53,678 nt of DNA from Paracoccus shanxieyensis (lineage in GTDB: Bacteria > Pseudomonadota > Alphaproteobacteria > Rhodobacterales > Rhodobacteraceae): the NCBI RefSeq assembly GCF_009711265.1, contig NZ_WMII01000021.1, forward strand, positions 1 to 53,678, written 5' to 3'. The first letter of the stretch is position 1; each line of letters starts with the position of its first letter. The notes under the pieces were generated by a model. It worked only from the letters and a program-made list of their open reading frames with translations. It was not told the DNA's origin and searched no databases. The position numbers were made by a program, and so were the translations under genes. Of this stretch, positions 43,154-52,695 are shown piece by piece.

Positions 43154-46100
43154 ATGGCCACGCTCGTCCTCGGCGCTGTCGGTTCTGCCATTGGCGGAGC
43201 CTTTGGCGGCGCGATCCTCGGCTTTTCTGGCGCCGCAATCGGTGGCTTCATCGGCTCCACCATCGGGTCGGTGGTCGACAGCTGGATCGTGTCCTCACTG
43301 GCCCCCGCGCAGAAGATCGAGGGCCAGCGCCTCGACAGTCTTCGGATCACGTCAGCGACGGAGGGAGCGATCATTCCGCGCCTCTATGGCCGCATGCGCA
43401 TCGGCGGCAACATCATCTGGGCCACGGATTTCCGCGAGGAGACGAAGACCACGACGCAGGGTGGCGGCAAGGGTGGTGGCGGTGGCCGGGTCCAGACGAC
43501 CGAGTATCTATACTATGCCAGCTTCGCGGTCGGCTTGTGCGAAGGCCCGATCACCGGCATCGGCCGCATCTGGGCAGACGGCAAGCCGCTCGACATGACC
43601 GGTATCACCTGGCGCTGGTATCCCGGCGGCGAGGCGCAAGCAGCCGATCCCTTCATCGCGGCCAAGATGGGGGCGGCCAACACCCCCGCCTATCGCGGCA
43701 CAGCCTATGTCATCTTCGAGGAACTGCCGCTTTCCACCTACGGCAACCGTCTGCCGCAGCTGTCATTCGAAGTGTTTCGGCCGCTCGCGGATCCCGACGC
43801 CGCCGAGGGGCTGGTTAAGGCCGTCACCATGATCCCCGCATCGGGCGAGTTCGCCTATGCGACCGAGGCTGTCCGCAAGACGGTCGGGGCAACGACCACC
43901 ACCTTCGGCCAGACCACGGGCGGCACGACCTCGGCCGAGAACCTGAACGCGCTGCCCGATGAGGCCGATATCGTCGTTGCTCTCGATCGGCTGCAGGCCA
44001 TGGCCCCGGCCGTCGAGAGCGTCAGCCTCGTTGTCGCCTGGTTCGGCAATGATCTGCGGGCAGGCAACTGTGCGATCAAGCCGGGCGTCGAAGTGGCGGC
44101 CAAGGTCACCAGTCCCAAGGTCTGGACAGTCAACGGGGTGGCACGGGCCGCCGCCCATCTCGTCAGTCGCGACGTCGAGGACCGGCCCGTCTACGGCGGC
44201 ACCCCTGCCGACTTCGCAGTGGTGCAGGCGATCCGCGAGATGAAGACGCGCGGCCTGCGCGTCACCTTCTATCCGTTCCTGCTGATGGACATCCCGCCCG
44301 GCAACACGCTGCCCAACCCCTATTCGAACAACGCCGCCACGCCGGGCCAGCCTTCCTTCCCCTGGCGCGGTCGGATCACGTGTTCCCCGGCAGCAGGCTA
44401 TGCCGGGACGGCCGACAAGACCGCCGCTGCCACGACGCAGGTCTCGGCCTTCTTCGGCGCGGCTGCCCCGGCACAGTTCTCGGTGTCGGGCGACAATGTC
44501 AGCTGGACCGGTCCCTCGGGCGACTGGGGCCTGCGCCGCATGATCCTGCACTACGCCAATCTCTGCGCGGTCGCGGGCGGCGTCGATGCCTTCCTGATCG
44601 GCACCGAGATGCGGGGCCTGACGACGATCCGGTCCAGCACCAGCGCCTATCCCGCCGTCACTGCGTTCAAGGCGCTGGCGGCGGACGTGAAGTCGGTCCT
44701 CGGGCCGGGCACCAAGGTGGGTTACGCCTCGGACTGGTCAGAATACTTTGGCCACCAGCCGGGGGACGGCAGTGGCGATGTGTATTTCCACCTCGACCCG
44801 CTCTGGTCGGACGGGAACATCGATTTCATCGGCATCGACAACTATATGCCGCTCTCCGACTGGCGCGGCGGCTTCGACCATGCCGATGCCCTCGAGGGCT
44901 GGCCCGCCATCCATGAGCGCGGCTATCTGCAGGCGAACATCGCGGGCGGCGAAGGTTTCGACTGGTTCTACGCCAGCCCGGCCGACCGCTCGGCACAGAT
45001 CCGCACCCCGATCACCGACGGCGCCGCGGGCAAGCCGTGGGTCTTCCGTTACAAGGATCTTCGCGCCTGGTGGTCGAACCCGCATTACAACCGGCCGGGT
45101 GGCGTGGAAAGCGGCACGCCGACATCATGGGTGCCGCAGTCCAAGCCCGTGTGGTTCACGGAACTGGGCTGTCCCGCCATCGACCGGGGCACCAACCAGC
45201 CGAACGTCTTCTTCGATCCGAAGTCGTCGGAGAGCTTCACCCCGTATTTCTCGCGCGGCTGGCGCGACGATGCCATCCAGCGCGCCTATCTCGAGGCGAG
45301 CTACCTCTGGTGGGGTCAGGGCACGAACAACCCGACGTCGTCCGTCTACGGCGGCCGGATGGTCCATCTTCCGGAATGCGCCGCATGGACCTGGGACGCG
45401 CGGCCCTATCCGTTTTTCCCCGGGCTGACCGGCATCTGGACGGACGGGCCGAACTGGCGGCTTGGCCACTGGCTGACGGGGCGGCTGGGTGCGGTGTCTT
45501 TGGCTGCGCTGGTGCGCCATCTCTGCCTGCGCGCTGGTTTGGCCGAAAGCCTCATTGATGTCTCCGGCCTCTGGGGCGCAGTCGAAGGCTATGTGATCGG
45601 CGCGTTGGAAAGCCCTCGCGCGTCGATTTCCACCTTGGCCCGGCATTTCGGGTTTGACGCCATCGAGACCGAAGGCGTGATCCGCTTCGTCATGCGCGGT
45701 CGCGCTTCGGTCGCTACGCTGGCCATCGACGATCTGGTTGCCACCCGCGAGAGCGAGGCTTTCGAGCTGACGCGCGGCCAGGAGACCGAACTGCCGCAGG
45801 CGCTGAAGTGGCAGGTCGCGCGGGCGGATGAGGACTATGATGCGGCGCTGGTTGAAGCGCGGCGCATCACTGTCGACACCACGCGCATCGCCTCCGAGAG
45901 CTTCCCGATGGCGATCCCGCCAGAGGAGGCCGAACGCCGTTGCCGCCGCGCGCTGATGGAGGCCTGGATCGGCCGGGAAAGTGCCACCTTCCGCCTGCCA
46001 CCGTCTCGACTGGCGCTGGATCCGGCCGACGTGATCCGGCTGGCACATGACGGCCGCGAGTTGGAGTTCCGCCTTGTTTCTGTCGCCGATGCCGAGGCGC

Positions 46101-47152
46101 GGGGCATCGAGGCGGTGCGTCAGGACCGCGCCGCCTACGATCTGCCGCCGGGCGATCCGCGGCCCGCTTCGCTTGCCAGTCCCGTCGTCTTCGGCACGCC
46201 CGAGGTGGTGATGCTGGACCTGCCGCAGATCAGCGAGGAGCAGCTTGCCCATCGCCCCCTGATCGCTGCCCATGCCAGCCCCTGGCCGGGCCAGATCGCC
46301 GTCTTCCGCAGCGCGTCCACCGACGGGTTCAACCTGCTGACCACATTCGGCAGTCGTGCTCGGGTCGGGACCCTGGCCTTCGATTTCTTTCCGGGTCCAA
46401 CCTCGCGGTTTGATCTGGGCAACGCGCTGGTCGTCGATCTGCTGTCGGGGACGCTCGAGAGCGTAACTGACATCGCGCTGTTCGGCGGGGCAAATGCACT
46501 GGCGGTCGAGACGGCGGCCGGGTCGTGGGAAATCGTCCAGGCTGGTGTGGCCGAGCTGATCGCCCCCGGCCGCTACCGACTGACCCGCCTCCTGCGCGGC
46601 CAGCGCGGGACGGAACATGCGATGGGCAACCCGGCTCCCGCAGGGGCGCGTGTGGTGGTGCTGGACACGGCGCTGGCCTCACTGCCCATCGCGGAGGCGG
46701 ACCTTGGGTTGCCGTGGAACTGGCGGATCGGCCCTGCCGCCCGCGCGGTCAGTGATGCAAGTTATGCCGCGCTGGGCTTCACGCCGACCGGGCGGGGCCT
46801 TGTCCCGTTCGCGCCAGCCCATGTCGAACAGCCGTGGCGGACGGCCCGCAGCCCGGGCGATCTGACCATCCGCTGGACGCGCCGATCCCGCGCGCTGGTG
46901 GCCGATGCTTGGGAACAGGTCGAGGTGCCGCTGGGCGAGGACCTGGAATCCTACGATGTCCAGATCCTCGACGGGGTCGCCGTCAAGCGCACGCTGACCA
47001 GCACCACGACCTCCGTCCTCTATACCGCCGCCCAGCAGACTGCCGATTGGGGTGCGTCGCTCGGCCCCGGCCAGACGCTCTCGCTCCGCATTTACCAGCT
47101 TTCGAACCGCCTCGGCCGCGGCACGCCTGCGACCGTCACCCTCCAGTTCTGA
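43154..47152 (+). CDS. GTA gp15-like tail hub/host-specificity protein (TIM barrel)
   Basis: This 1332-residue megatron-type protein starts with a Gly/Ala-rich hydrophobic segment (SAIGGAFGGAILGFSGAAIG), then a tail hub fold (LDSLRITSATEGAIIPRLYG). A GTA_TIM barrel follows (GVDAFLIGTEMRGLTTIRSS, DIDFIGIDNYMPLSDW-like segment, WFTELGCPAIDRG). Phage-tail 3-like and C-terminal parts end with LSNRLGRGTPATVTLQF. It forms the central spike and probably contacts the host envelope. Full-length for the family. Confidence 0.92.
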   Translation: MATLVLGAVGSAIGGAFGGAILGFSGAAIGGFIGSTIGSVVDSWIVSSLAPAQKIEGQRLDSLRITSATEGAIIPRLYGRMRIGGNIIWATDFREETKTTTQGGGKGGGGGRVQTTEYLYYASFAVGLCEGPITGIGRIWADGKPLDMTGITWRWYPGGEAQAADPFIAAKMGAANTPAYRGTAYVIFEELPLSTYGNRLPQLSFEVFRPLADPDAAEGLVKAVTMIPASGEFAYATEAVRKTVGATTTTFGQTTGGTTSAENLNALPDEADIVVALDRLQAMAPAVESVSLVVAWFGNDLRAGNCAIKPGVEVAAKVTSPKVWTVNGVARAAAHLVSRDVEDRPVYGGTPADFAVVQAIREMKTRGLRVTFYPFLLMDIPPGNTLPNPYSNNAATPGQPSFPWRGRITCSPAAGYAGTADKTAAATTQVSAFFGAAAPAQFSVSGDNVSWTGPSGDWGLRRMILHYANLCAVAGGVDAFLIGTEMRGLTTIRSSTSAYPAVTAFKALAADVKSVLGPGTKVGYASDWSEYFGHQPGDGSGDVYFHLDPLWSDGNIDFIGIDNYMPLSDWRGGFDHADALEGWPAIHERGYLQANIAGGEGFDWFYASPADRSAQIRTPITDGAAGKPWVFRYKDLRAWWSNPHYNRPGGVESGTPTSWVPQSKPVWFTELGCPAIDRGTNQPNVFFDPKSSESFTPYFSRGWRDDAIQRAYLEASYLWWGQGTNNPTSSVYGGRMVHLPECAAWTWDARPYPFFPGLTGIWTDGPNWRLGHWLTGRLGAVSLAALVRHLCLRAGLAESLIDVSGLWGAVEGYVIGALESPRASISTLARHFGFDAIETEGVIRFVMRGRASVATLAIDDLVATRESEAFELTRGQETELPQALKWQVARADEDYDAALVEARRITVDTTRIASESFPMAIPPEEAERRCRRALMEAWIGRESATFRLPPSRLALDPADVIRLAHDGRELEFRLVSVADAEARGIEAVRQDRAAYDLPPGDPRPASLASPVVFGTPEVVMLDLPQISEEQLAHRPLIAAHASPWPGQIAVFRSASTDGFNLLTTFGSRARVGTLAFDFFPGPTSRFDLGNALVVDLLSGTLESVTDIALFGGANALAVETAAGSWEIVQAGVAELIAPGRYRLTRLLRGQRGTEHAMGNPAPAGARVVVLDTALASLPIAEADLGLPWNWRIGPAARAVSDASYAALGFTPTGRGLVPFAPAHVEQPWRTARSPGDLTIRWTRRSRALVADAWEQVEVPLGEDLESYDVQILDGVAVKRTLTSTTTSVLYTAAQQTADWGASLGPGQTLSLRIYQLSNRLGRGTPATVTLQF

Positions 47153-47163
47153 CGGGAACCCTC

Positions 47164-49089
47164 ATGTCCGACACCACGACCCATCTGGGCCTGCCCTACC
47201 TTCTGGCGGCACAGGCGCAGAAGCATGTTACGCACAACGAGGCGCTGCGCCTGCTAGATGCCATGGTGCAACTCTCCGTCCTCGACCGGACGCGCACCGC
47301 GCCACCGCCCAGCCCCGCGGATGGCAACCGGCATCTGGTGGCCTCGGGTGCGACCGGCCTCTGGGCAGGATGGGATCTGAACATCGCCTTCTGGGTTGAC
47401 GGCGCGTGGATCCGGTTGGTGCCACGCACCGGCTGGCTCGTGTGGGTCGCGGCCGAGGGGCTGTTTCTGGTCTGGACCGGCAGCGCTTGGGAGGTTGTGG
47501 GTGAACCCCGTGACGTCTCGGACGCGGTTTTTAGCCTGGTGAACGACAGCGATCCGACGAAGAAGGCGACGTTCTCGCTGGCGGGGATCAGCGCGGGCAC
47601 CACGCGCAGCTACACCCTGCCGAACACCTCATCCGAACTGGCGATCCTCGCGGGCACGCAGACCTTCTCTGGCAACAAGACCTTCTCGGGCACCCTGACG
47701 GCTTCCGGAACGATTACGGTCTCGGCTGCCAGCGCCACCATTGGCACCGCAACGACGACCGCCACCTACGGCATGGGCACCGGGGCCACGACGAACGGCG
47801 TCACCAAGACCGTGAACATGGGCACCGGCGGCGCGTCCGGATCAACGACGGTCGTCAACATCGGCTCGGCCACTGCTGGCGCGGGCGGCACGACCGTCAT
47901 CAACACGCCCACGGTCACCTTCGCCAATGCGGTGACGCAGGTCGGCATGCCCCAAGCGAACCTGACCGCGCAATTGCTCGGTCTCGGCGGGGCGACGGCG
48001 GACAGCTACAACCGGCTCTCGGTGAACACCCCGGCGGTGCTGCTGAACAACGCGGGCGCCGGGATCGAAGCCACCGTCAACAAGGCGGCCGCGGGGAACG
48101 ATGCGGCCTTTGCCTTCAAGACCGGGTTTGCGGCGCGGGCGCTGATCGGCCTTCTCGGCAATGATGACTTCAGCTTCAAGGTCAGCCCAGACGGGTCGGC
48201 CTTCTACGATGCGATCCGCATCGACCGGACCAGCGGCCGCGTCGAGCTGGCCGGACCGGTGATCCTGCCCGCCCATGACGCCGTCCCCTCGCCGCCGCCC
48301 GCGGGTAAGCTCGCACTCTATGCCCGCGACCGGGCGGGAATGGGCTGGCTCGACGTCGAACGCCCCTCCGGCCGCCATTTCCCGCTCCAGCCACATTTCG
48401 GGGTCAATCGGATCGCGACATGGGCGCCCTCGACCAGCACCACGATCAACACCAACGGCATGCCGCGCACGGCCGTCGGCACCGCGGCGACGCCGACGCT
48501 CGCCACCACCAACCTCTCCACCTCCATGCGCCGCTGGCGGATGACGTCGGCGGCCACGGCCGGGGCGGCGGCCGAGGAACGCTCGGCAGGCTGGGTCTGC
48601 TGGCGCGGCAATGCCGAGGGTCTGGGCGGCTTCACCTATTTGAACCGGCTGTCGCTGGTCACGCTGCAGGCGACCGGCATGGGGTTCTTCGGCCTGATCG
48701 GATCGGTCGCGGCGCTCTCGACCACGCTGACTCTTTCGGCCGTCGTCAACGCGCTGGGCATCGGGTTCGAGCGCGGCACACATGCCAACTGGCAGATCGT
48801 CCACAACGACGGTGCGGGCGCGCCAACCCTGATCGACCTCGGCGCAGGCTTCCCGGTGGCCAGCACGACGAACGTCCTGACCCTCTACATCGCGGCGGCC
48901 CCCAACGACAGCGCGGTGGGGATCCGCGTGGTCGAGGAAGTCTCGGGCGCAGTCGCGGAGGCCACGATCACCACCGACATGCCCGCGGCGACCCAGCTTC
49001 TGAGCCCGCGCAACTACCTCAACAACGGCACCGCCGCTGCGGCCGTCGCCTATGACTGCTCGGGCGTCTACGTCGAGACCGATTACTGA
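47164..49089 (+). CDS. Tail fibre/receptor-binding protein with DUF2793 domain
   Basis: This 641-residue protein. Residues 1-120 form DUF2793 (LGLPYLLAAQAQKHVTHNEA, NRHLVASGATGLWAGWD), which attaches to the tail tip. A Thr/Gly/Ser-rich shaft (about 155-265: TFSGNKTFSGTLTASGTITV, TATYGMGTGATTNGVTKTV) fits a triple beta-helix. The C-terminal domain (about 410-641) is a probable receptor-binding head ending DCSGVYVETDY. It likely determines host range. Confidence 0.82.
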   Translation: MSDTTTHLGLPYLLAAQAQKHVTHNEALRLLDAMVQLSVLDRTRTAPPPSPADGNRHLVASGATGLWAGWDLNIAFWVDGAWIRLVPRTGWLVWVAAEGLFLVWTGSAWEVVGEPRDVSDAVFSLVNDSDPTKKATFSLAGISAGTTRSYTLPNTSSELAILAGTQTFSGNKTFSGTLTASGTITVSAASATIGTATTTATYGMGTGATTNGVTKTVNMGTGGASGSTTVVNIGSATAGAGGTTVINTPTVTFANAVTQVGMPQANLTAQLLGLGGATADSYNRLSVNTPAVLLNNAGAGIEATVNKAAAGNDAAFAFKTGFAARALIGLLGNDDFSFKVSPDGSAFYDAIRIDRTSGRVELAGPVILPAHDAVPSPPPAGKLALYARDRAGMGWLDVERPSGRHFPLQPHFGVNRIATWAPSTSTTINTNGMPRTAVGTAATPTLATTNLSTSMRRWRMTSAATAGAAAEERSAGWVCWRGNAEGLGGFTYLNRLSLVTLQATGMGFFGLIGSVAALSTTLTLSAVVNALGIGFERGTHANWQIVHNDGAGAPTLIDLGAGFPVASTTNVLTLYIAAAPNDSAVGIRVVEEVSGAVAEATITTDMPAATQLLSPRNYLNNGTAAAAVAYDCSGVYVETDY

Positions 49090-49118
49090 AGCGCCACGCC
49101 CCGTGGCCGGAAAGGACC

Positions 49119-49430
49119 ATGATGGATAACCAGACCACTCTCGCCGGGGAGGTCGCGCGGGCCTTTCGGGACCACGGGATCACCGCCGCGCTGACCGCTC
49201 TGATCGGGGGCACCATGGCCCTGATTGCGGCGATCACGAGGAAGGCCTTCACGAACGAGGCCCTGCTGGATCGCCTCGACCGCGAACTGATCGCCGACCG
49301 GGACCGGATCGACCGCCAGCGCAGCGAGGACCGCAAGGCCGACGGCGACCGCCTCGACCGGATCGAAACCGACATCCGCTCGATGCGCGACATGCTCTTC
49401 GACGCGTTCCAGCGCGGCCGATCCGACTGA
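49119..49430 (+). CDS. Small membrane protein, possible holin
   Basis: This 103-residue protein has one hydrophobic segment (TAALTALIGGTMALIAAIT, about 22-42) and a charged helical C-terminal half (LLDRLDRELIADRDRIDRQR, DRLDRIETDIRSMRDML), probably a coiled coil. Position between fibre and endolysin and size fit a phage holin, but no holin family is recognised. GGAAAGGACC precedes ATG 49119. Confidence 0.65.
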   Translation: MMDNQTTLAGEVARAFRDHGITAALTALIGGTMALIAAITRKAFTNEALLDRLDRELIADRDRIDRQRSEDRKADGDRLDRIETDIRSMRDMLFDAFQRGRSD

Positions 49431-49502
49431 CCTAACGCCACTCCCCATCCCAACCGCCCCCGACCCGCCCCAGAGGCAGGTATTTCATTTGGAGGATCCA
49501 CC

Positions 49503-50177
49503 ATGCCCACCCTCACCTATCCCCACTGGCGCGACGTTCCTGCCAATACCTGGCGCTGGCCGAACTTTTCGGCGGCCGAAATCGCCTGTCGCGGCACCGG
49601 CGCGATCAAGATCAACACGGAAGCCTTGGACAAGCTGCAGGCCCTGCGCGACCGGCTGGGCAAGCCGCTGATCATCCGCTCTGCCTATCGCAGCCCCGAA
49701 CACAACCGCGCTGTCGGTGGCGCCCCGGCGTCCAAGCACATGCAGGGCACGGCCTTCGACATCGCCATGTCGAACCATGATCCCGCGGCCTTCGAGGCGG
49801 CGGCGCGGGCGGTCGGGTTCCTCGGCTTCGGCTATTACCCCCGCTCCGGCTTCATGCACATCGACCTTGGCCCGGCCCGCTCCTGGGGCGATCCCTTCCC
49901 GGCGCGGCCCGTTCCCTTCGCCCTGGAACTGCCGCCTGCACGCGAAGTCCTGTCGGAAAGCCGCACGCTGCGCGGTGGCGGCGCGGCGGGCGCCGCAACT
50001 GTCGGTGCGGCTGGGGTCGAAGTGCTGCAGGACGTTCTTGCCGAAACGCAGACCACGATCCAGCCGCTGGTGCCCTACCTCGATACCCTGCGCTGGGTGC
50101 TGATCGCCATCGCGCTGATCGGGATCGCCGTGACCATTCACGCGCGGCTCGATGACTGGAAGCGGGGACAGCGGTGA
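49503..50177 (+). CDS. Peptidase M15A endolysin with C-terminal membrane segment
   Basis: This 224-residue protein. Residues about 20-125 are an M15A D-Ala-D-Ala peptidase-like domain (FSAAEIACRGTGAIKINTEA, IRSAYRSPEHNRAVGGAPAS, KHMQGTAFDIAM with zinc-ligand His/Asp, GFMHIDLGPAR with the last His). It should cut peptidoglycan stem peptides for lysis. A C-terminal transmembrane helix (RWVLIAIALIGIAVTI) may anchor it, unusual for an endolysin. GGAGG precedes ATG 49503. It overlaps the next gene by 4 nt. Confidence 0.88.
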   Translation: MPTLTYPHWRDVPANTWRWPNFSAAEIACRGTGAIKINTEALDKLQALRDRLGKPLIIRSAYRSPEHNRAVGGAPASKHMQGTAFDIAMSNHDPAAFEAAARAVGFLGFGYYPRSGFMHIDLGPARSWGDPFPARPVPFALELPPAREVLSESRTLRGGGAAGAATVGAAGVEVLQDVLAETQTTIQPLVPYLDTLRWVLIAIALIGIAVTIHARLDDWKRGQR

Positions 50178-50419
50178 CCCCCTGGCTCCTGACCCATGGC
50201 CCGGCGCGCAAGGCGCTGGGCCTGATCCTCACCGCCGCAGCGATCCTGCTGTTCCTGCTGAACTTGCGCCGCACCGGCGAACGCGCCGGGCGCGCGGCCG
50301 AACGGCTTGATGCCCGAGAGAGAAACGATGCCATCCACCGCCAGATGCTCGACGCCGCCGCCCGCCGCCCTGCTGATCGTGATGCTCTGTCTGACCGGCT
50401 GCGCGATGGGCGGTTCTGA
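50174..50419 (+). CDS. Rz-like inner-membrane spanin
   Basis: This 81-residue protein uses GTG 50174, overlapping the endolysin stop. It has an N-terminal transmembrane helix (ALGLILTAAAILLFLLNL) and a charged periplasmic helix (RRTGERAGRAAERLDARERN), the layout of an i-spanin. A lipoprotein gene (Rz1-like) begins inside it in another frame, as in the classical Rz/Rz1 pair. Confidence 0.7.
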   Translation: MTPWLLTHGPARKALGLILTAAAILLFLLNLRRTGERAGRAAERLDARERNDAIHRQMLDAAARRPADRDALSDRLRDGRF

Positions 50420-50573
50420 CACCCGGGCGCCCTGCCCACCTGTCGTCGACTACACGGCCGCCGATCAGGCGCGGGCCGCCGACGAGGTCGCGGCGTTGTC
50501 GGAAGGGGCCGTCATCGTCCGGATGCTGACCGACTACGCCGTGCTGCGCGACCAGGCGCGGGCGTGCAGATGA
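50328..50573 (+). CDS. Rz1-like outer-membrane lipoprotein spanin
   Basis: This 81-residue lipoprotein starts at ATG 50328 inside the Rz-like gene in another frame. A lipobox is visible (LLIVMLCLTGC, Cys27 in this numbering), followed by a Pro/Asp region (GSDTRAPCPPVVDYTAADQA) and a helical tail. Together with the i-spanin it should fuse the outer and inner membranes in the last step of lysis. Last gene of the late operon. Confidence 0.78.
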   Translation: MPSTARCSTPPPAALLIVMLCLTGCAMGGSDTRAPCPPVVDYTAADQARAADEVAALSEGAVIVRMLTDYAVLRDQARACR

Positions 50574-50578
50574 AACAC

Positions 50579-50640
50579 GGGCCGGGCGAAGCTTCCATAG
50601 GAGGCGTCGGACGCCTCGACCGAGGCGCATCGCCCGGCCC
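50579..50640. terminator. Large inverted repeat at the end of the late operon
   Basis: GGGCCGGGCGA (50579-50589) and TCGCCCGGCCC (50630-50640) form a perfect 11-bp outer stem, enclosing GAGGCGT/ACGCCTC (50601-50617) and an alternative GCCTC/GAGGC (50613-50626). There is no T run, so it is not a classical terminator, but its place 6 nt after Rz1 suggests termination, RNA processing or protection. The rest of 50641-50839 has no supported gene. Confidence 0.5.
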
Positions 50641-50839
50641 GGTTCACGGATTCACGCTGTCAACGAGCGGCAGGGTTTCGCTGCGGGTTGATGATGTCAG
50701 GTGCCGTCCTGCCTGTCCTGCATGGCGATGGGCACAATTGTGCACTTGGATGAAATGCGATGTCGTCAGACAGCTTGTCGACGGCTATTCCACCTTGGCC
50801 TCTGGCTGAGCACTTTTCGGGAGTGACATGCGATCGCTG

Positions 50840-50871
50840 AAAATCTGGTCTGGAAGAATTCCGCAGATTTT
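50840..50871. promoter_or_regulatory. Nested palindrome upstream of the GmrSD-like gene
   Basis: AAAATCTG (50840-50847) and CAGATTTT (50864-50871) are a perfect 8-bp inverted repeat around a second dyad GGAA-GAA-TTCC (50852-50862). It is 40-71 nt before ATG 50911. It may be an operator of a regulated promoter for the nuclease; no regulator is known. Confidence 0.45.
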
Positions 50872-50910
50872 GCGACGACTTATCTGTGTCAACGGGAGGG
50901 AAAAGCGCAG

Positions 50911-52695
50911 ATGGCCATTCAGAAGATCCAGAGTGAAGACTGCTCGGTCGCCAGCCTCTTCCAGTCCTTCTATGCTGTCCCCGATTATCAGCGCGAGTAT
51001 GTCTGGGATACCGACCAAGTCGAACAGCTTCTGAAGGACGTCCGCGAAGAGATGGGGGACGGCCCCGCGCAAGATGCCCCAGAGTACTTCATAGGCAGCA
51101 TCGTCGTCTGCCCTGGCCGCGATGGCGTGCTTGACCTGATCGACGGCCAACAGCGGATGACAACTCTTTACATCACGCTCTGCGCGATCCGGGATCGGTT
51201 CGCTGAGCTGGGAGCGCAGCCCTCCTCAGTGCTGAATTCCCAGATCGCCGATGCTGCGGTTGACGTTTCCGGCGAGGAGCGTCGACGCTATCGGCTCGAC
51301 CTTCAGTATGAAGACAGTGGCGATGCGTTGACGCGCCTCGCTGATGGGAAGCGCATCGAGACGCCCTCCACCCAGTCGATGCGAAACATGCAGAACGCCC
51401 ATCATGTCGTCACCCGGTTTCTCGAGTCCGAATTCGGTCAGGATGCCGCAGCCGTCCGCAAACTCTACGGGTATCTGACGAACAAGGTGAAGCTGATCCG
51501 CATCGAGACCGAAGACGTCGCGAAAGCCCTGAAGATATTCGAAACGATCAACGATCGTGGCGTTGGACTGAACTCGATGGACCTTCTGAAGAACCTGCTC
51601 TTCATGAAGACGCCCAAGGGACAGTTCGACCGCCTGAAGGATACGTGGAAGGAGCTGCAGGACACGATCTTTCGCATGGGCGAGAAACCCCTCCGATTTC
51701 TCCGCTACTTCATCTTCAGCAGGTACGACGTGGATCTCCTGCGTGAGGACGAGATCTATGGCTGGTTCACGAAAAACGATGCGCTGGTCGGGTATGGACG
51801 CGATCCAATCGGTTTTGCCAAAGAACTCGTGTCGGCCGCACGGGCCTATGAGCGGTTTCGCGAGGGCAAGAATGAAAAGGGTGACCGCAACCGCTATCTC
51901 GACAACATCCGGCTACTGGGCGGCCAAGCAGCGCGTCAGCACCTGATACTGCTTCTTGCGGGGCGCCATCTTGGTCCGGCGCTGTTCGATCGTCTGGCCG
52001 CCGAAGTGGAGAACCTGTTCTTCTGCTATGTCATCACGCGAGAGCCGACGCGGGATTTCGAGCGCAACTTTGCAAAGTGGGCAACGGAGCTGCGGTCTAT
52101 CAAGTCGGACGAGGAGCTTGATGCGTTCATCGTCGCACGCTTCGACAAGGCGAAGGCAGACCTGGCGAATCGTTTCGATGACTCGATGGGGCGTCTCGCT
52201 CTGCGCAGCTTGCAGCTGTATCGGTTCCAGTACGTGCTGGCCAAGCTTACCCAGCAGGTGGATCTCCTGGCATATGGTGAGACCGAAGGTACGAGGTGGC
52301 TTGGGAACTATGTCAGCGGCGGGTACGAGGTCGAACATATCTTCCCGCAAACGCCGAACGCAGAGGCCGCCGCGGAGTTCGGTTCCGTCAGCGATCCGGA
52401 GGTCGTGCAACGGCTGGGTAACCTCGTCCTTGTCGAAAAATCCATAAACACCTCGCTCGGGAACCGCCCGTACAGCGAAAAGAGGCCGGTGTATCAGCAG
52501 TCCAAGCTGCTGTTGACACGGGCGCTGAGCGAACGGCCAAAGGTCGGTACGAACACTCGCATTGACCGGGCGGTCGCCTCGATCGAGCCGTACTCCACGT
52601 GGAATGAAGGGGCCGTTCATCAGCGTCAGCGTTCACTTGTTACGCTTGCTCGCGCCGTCTGGGGCCTGCCGGAGCAGGCTGCTTCAATCGGTTGA
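50911..52695 (+). CDS. GmrSD-type nuclease (DUF262-DUF1524)
   Basis: This 594-residue protein. The N-terminal DUF262 domain has YQREYVWD and DLIDGQQRMTTLYITL (nucleotide-sensing DGQQR), then FETINDRGVGLNSMDLLKNL. The C-terminal DUF1524 HNH-type nuclease has GGYEVEHIFPQTPNA (catalytic His near 475) and LGNLVLVEKSINTSLGNRPY (Asn). This architecture is that of GmrSD/type IV enzymes, which attack phages with modified DNA. GGGAGGG lies before ATG 50911. It is an independent unit in the right-end cargo, probably protecting the lysogen. Confidence 0.87.
   Translation: MAIQKIQSEDCSVASLFQSFYAVPDYQREYVWDTDQVEQLLKDVREEMGDGPAQDAPEYFIGSIVVCPGRDGVLDLIDGQQRMTTLYITLCAIRDRFAELGAQPSSVLNSQIADAAVDVSGEERRRYRLDLQYEDSGDALTRLADGKRIETPSTQSMRNMQNAHHVVTRFLESEFGQDAAAVRKLYGYLTNKVKLIRIETEDVAKALKIFETINDRGVGLNSMDLLKNLLFMKTPKGQFDRLKDTWKELQDTIFRMGEKPLRFLRYFIFSRYDVDLLREDEIYGWFTKNDALVGYGRDPIGFAKELVSAARAYERFREGKNEKGDRNRYLDNIRLLGGQAARQHLILLLAGRHLGPALFDRLAAEVENLFFCYVITREPTRDFERNFAKWATELRSIKSDEELDAFIVARFDKAKADLANRFDDSMGRLALRSLQLYRFQYVLAKLTQQVDLLAYGETEGTRWLGNYVSGGYEVEHIFPQTPNAEAAAEFGSVSDPEVVQRLGNLVLVEKSINTSLGNRPYSEKRPVYQQSKLLLTRALSERPKVGTNTRIDRAVASIEPYSTWNEGAVHQRQRSLVTLARAVWGLPEQAASIG

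Noticed and set aside
45125..46618. 497-residue minus-strand frame
   Set aside because: It is the antisense shadow of the gp15-like hub gene in high-GC DNA.
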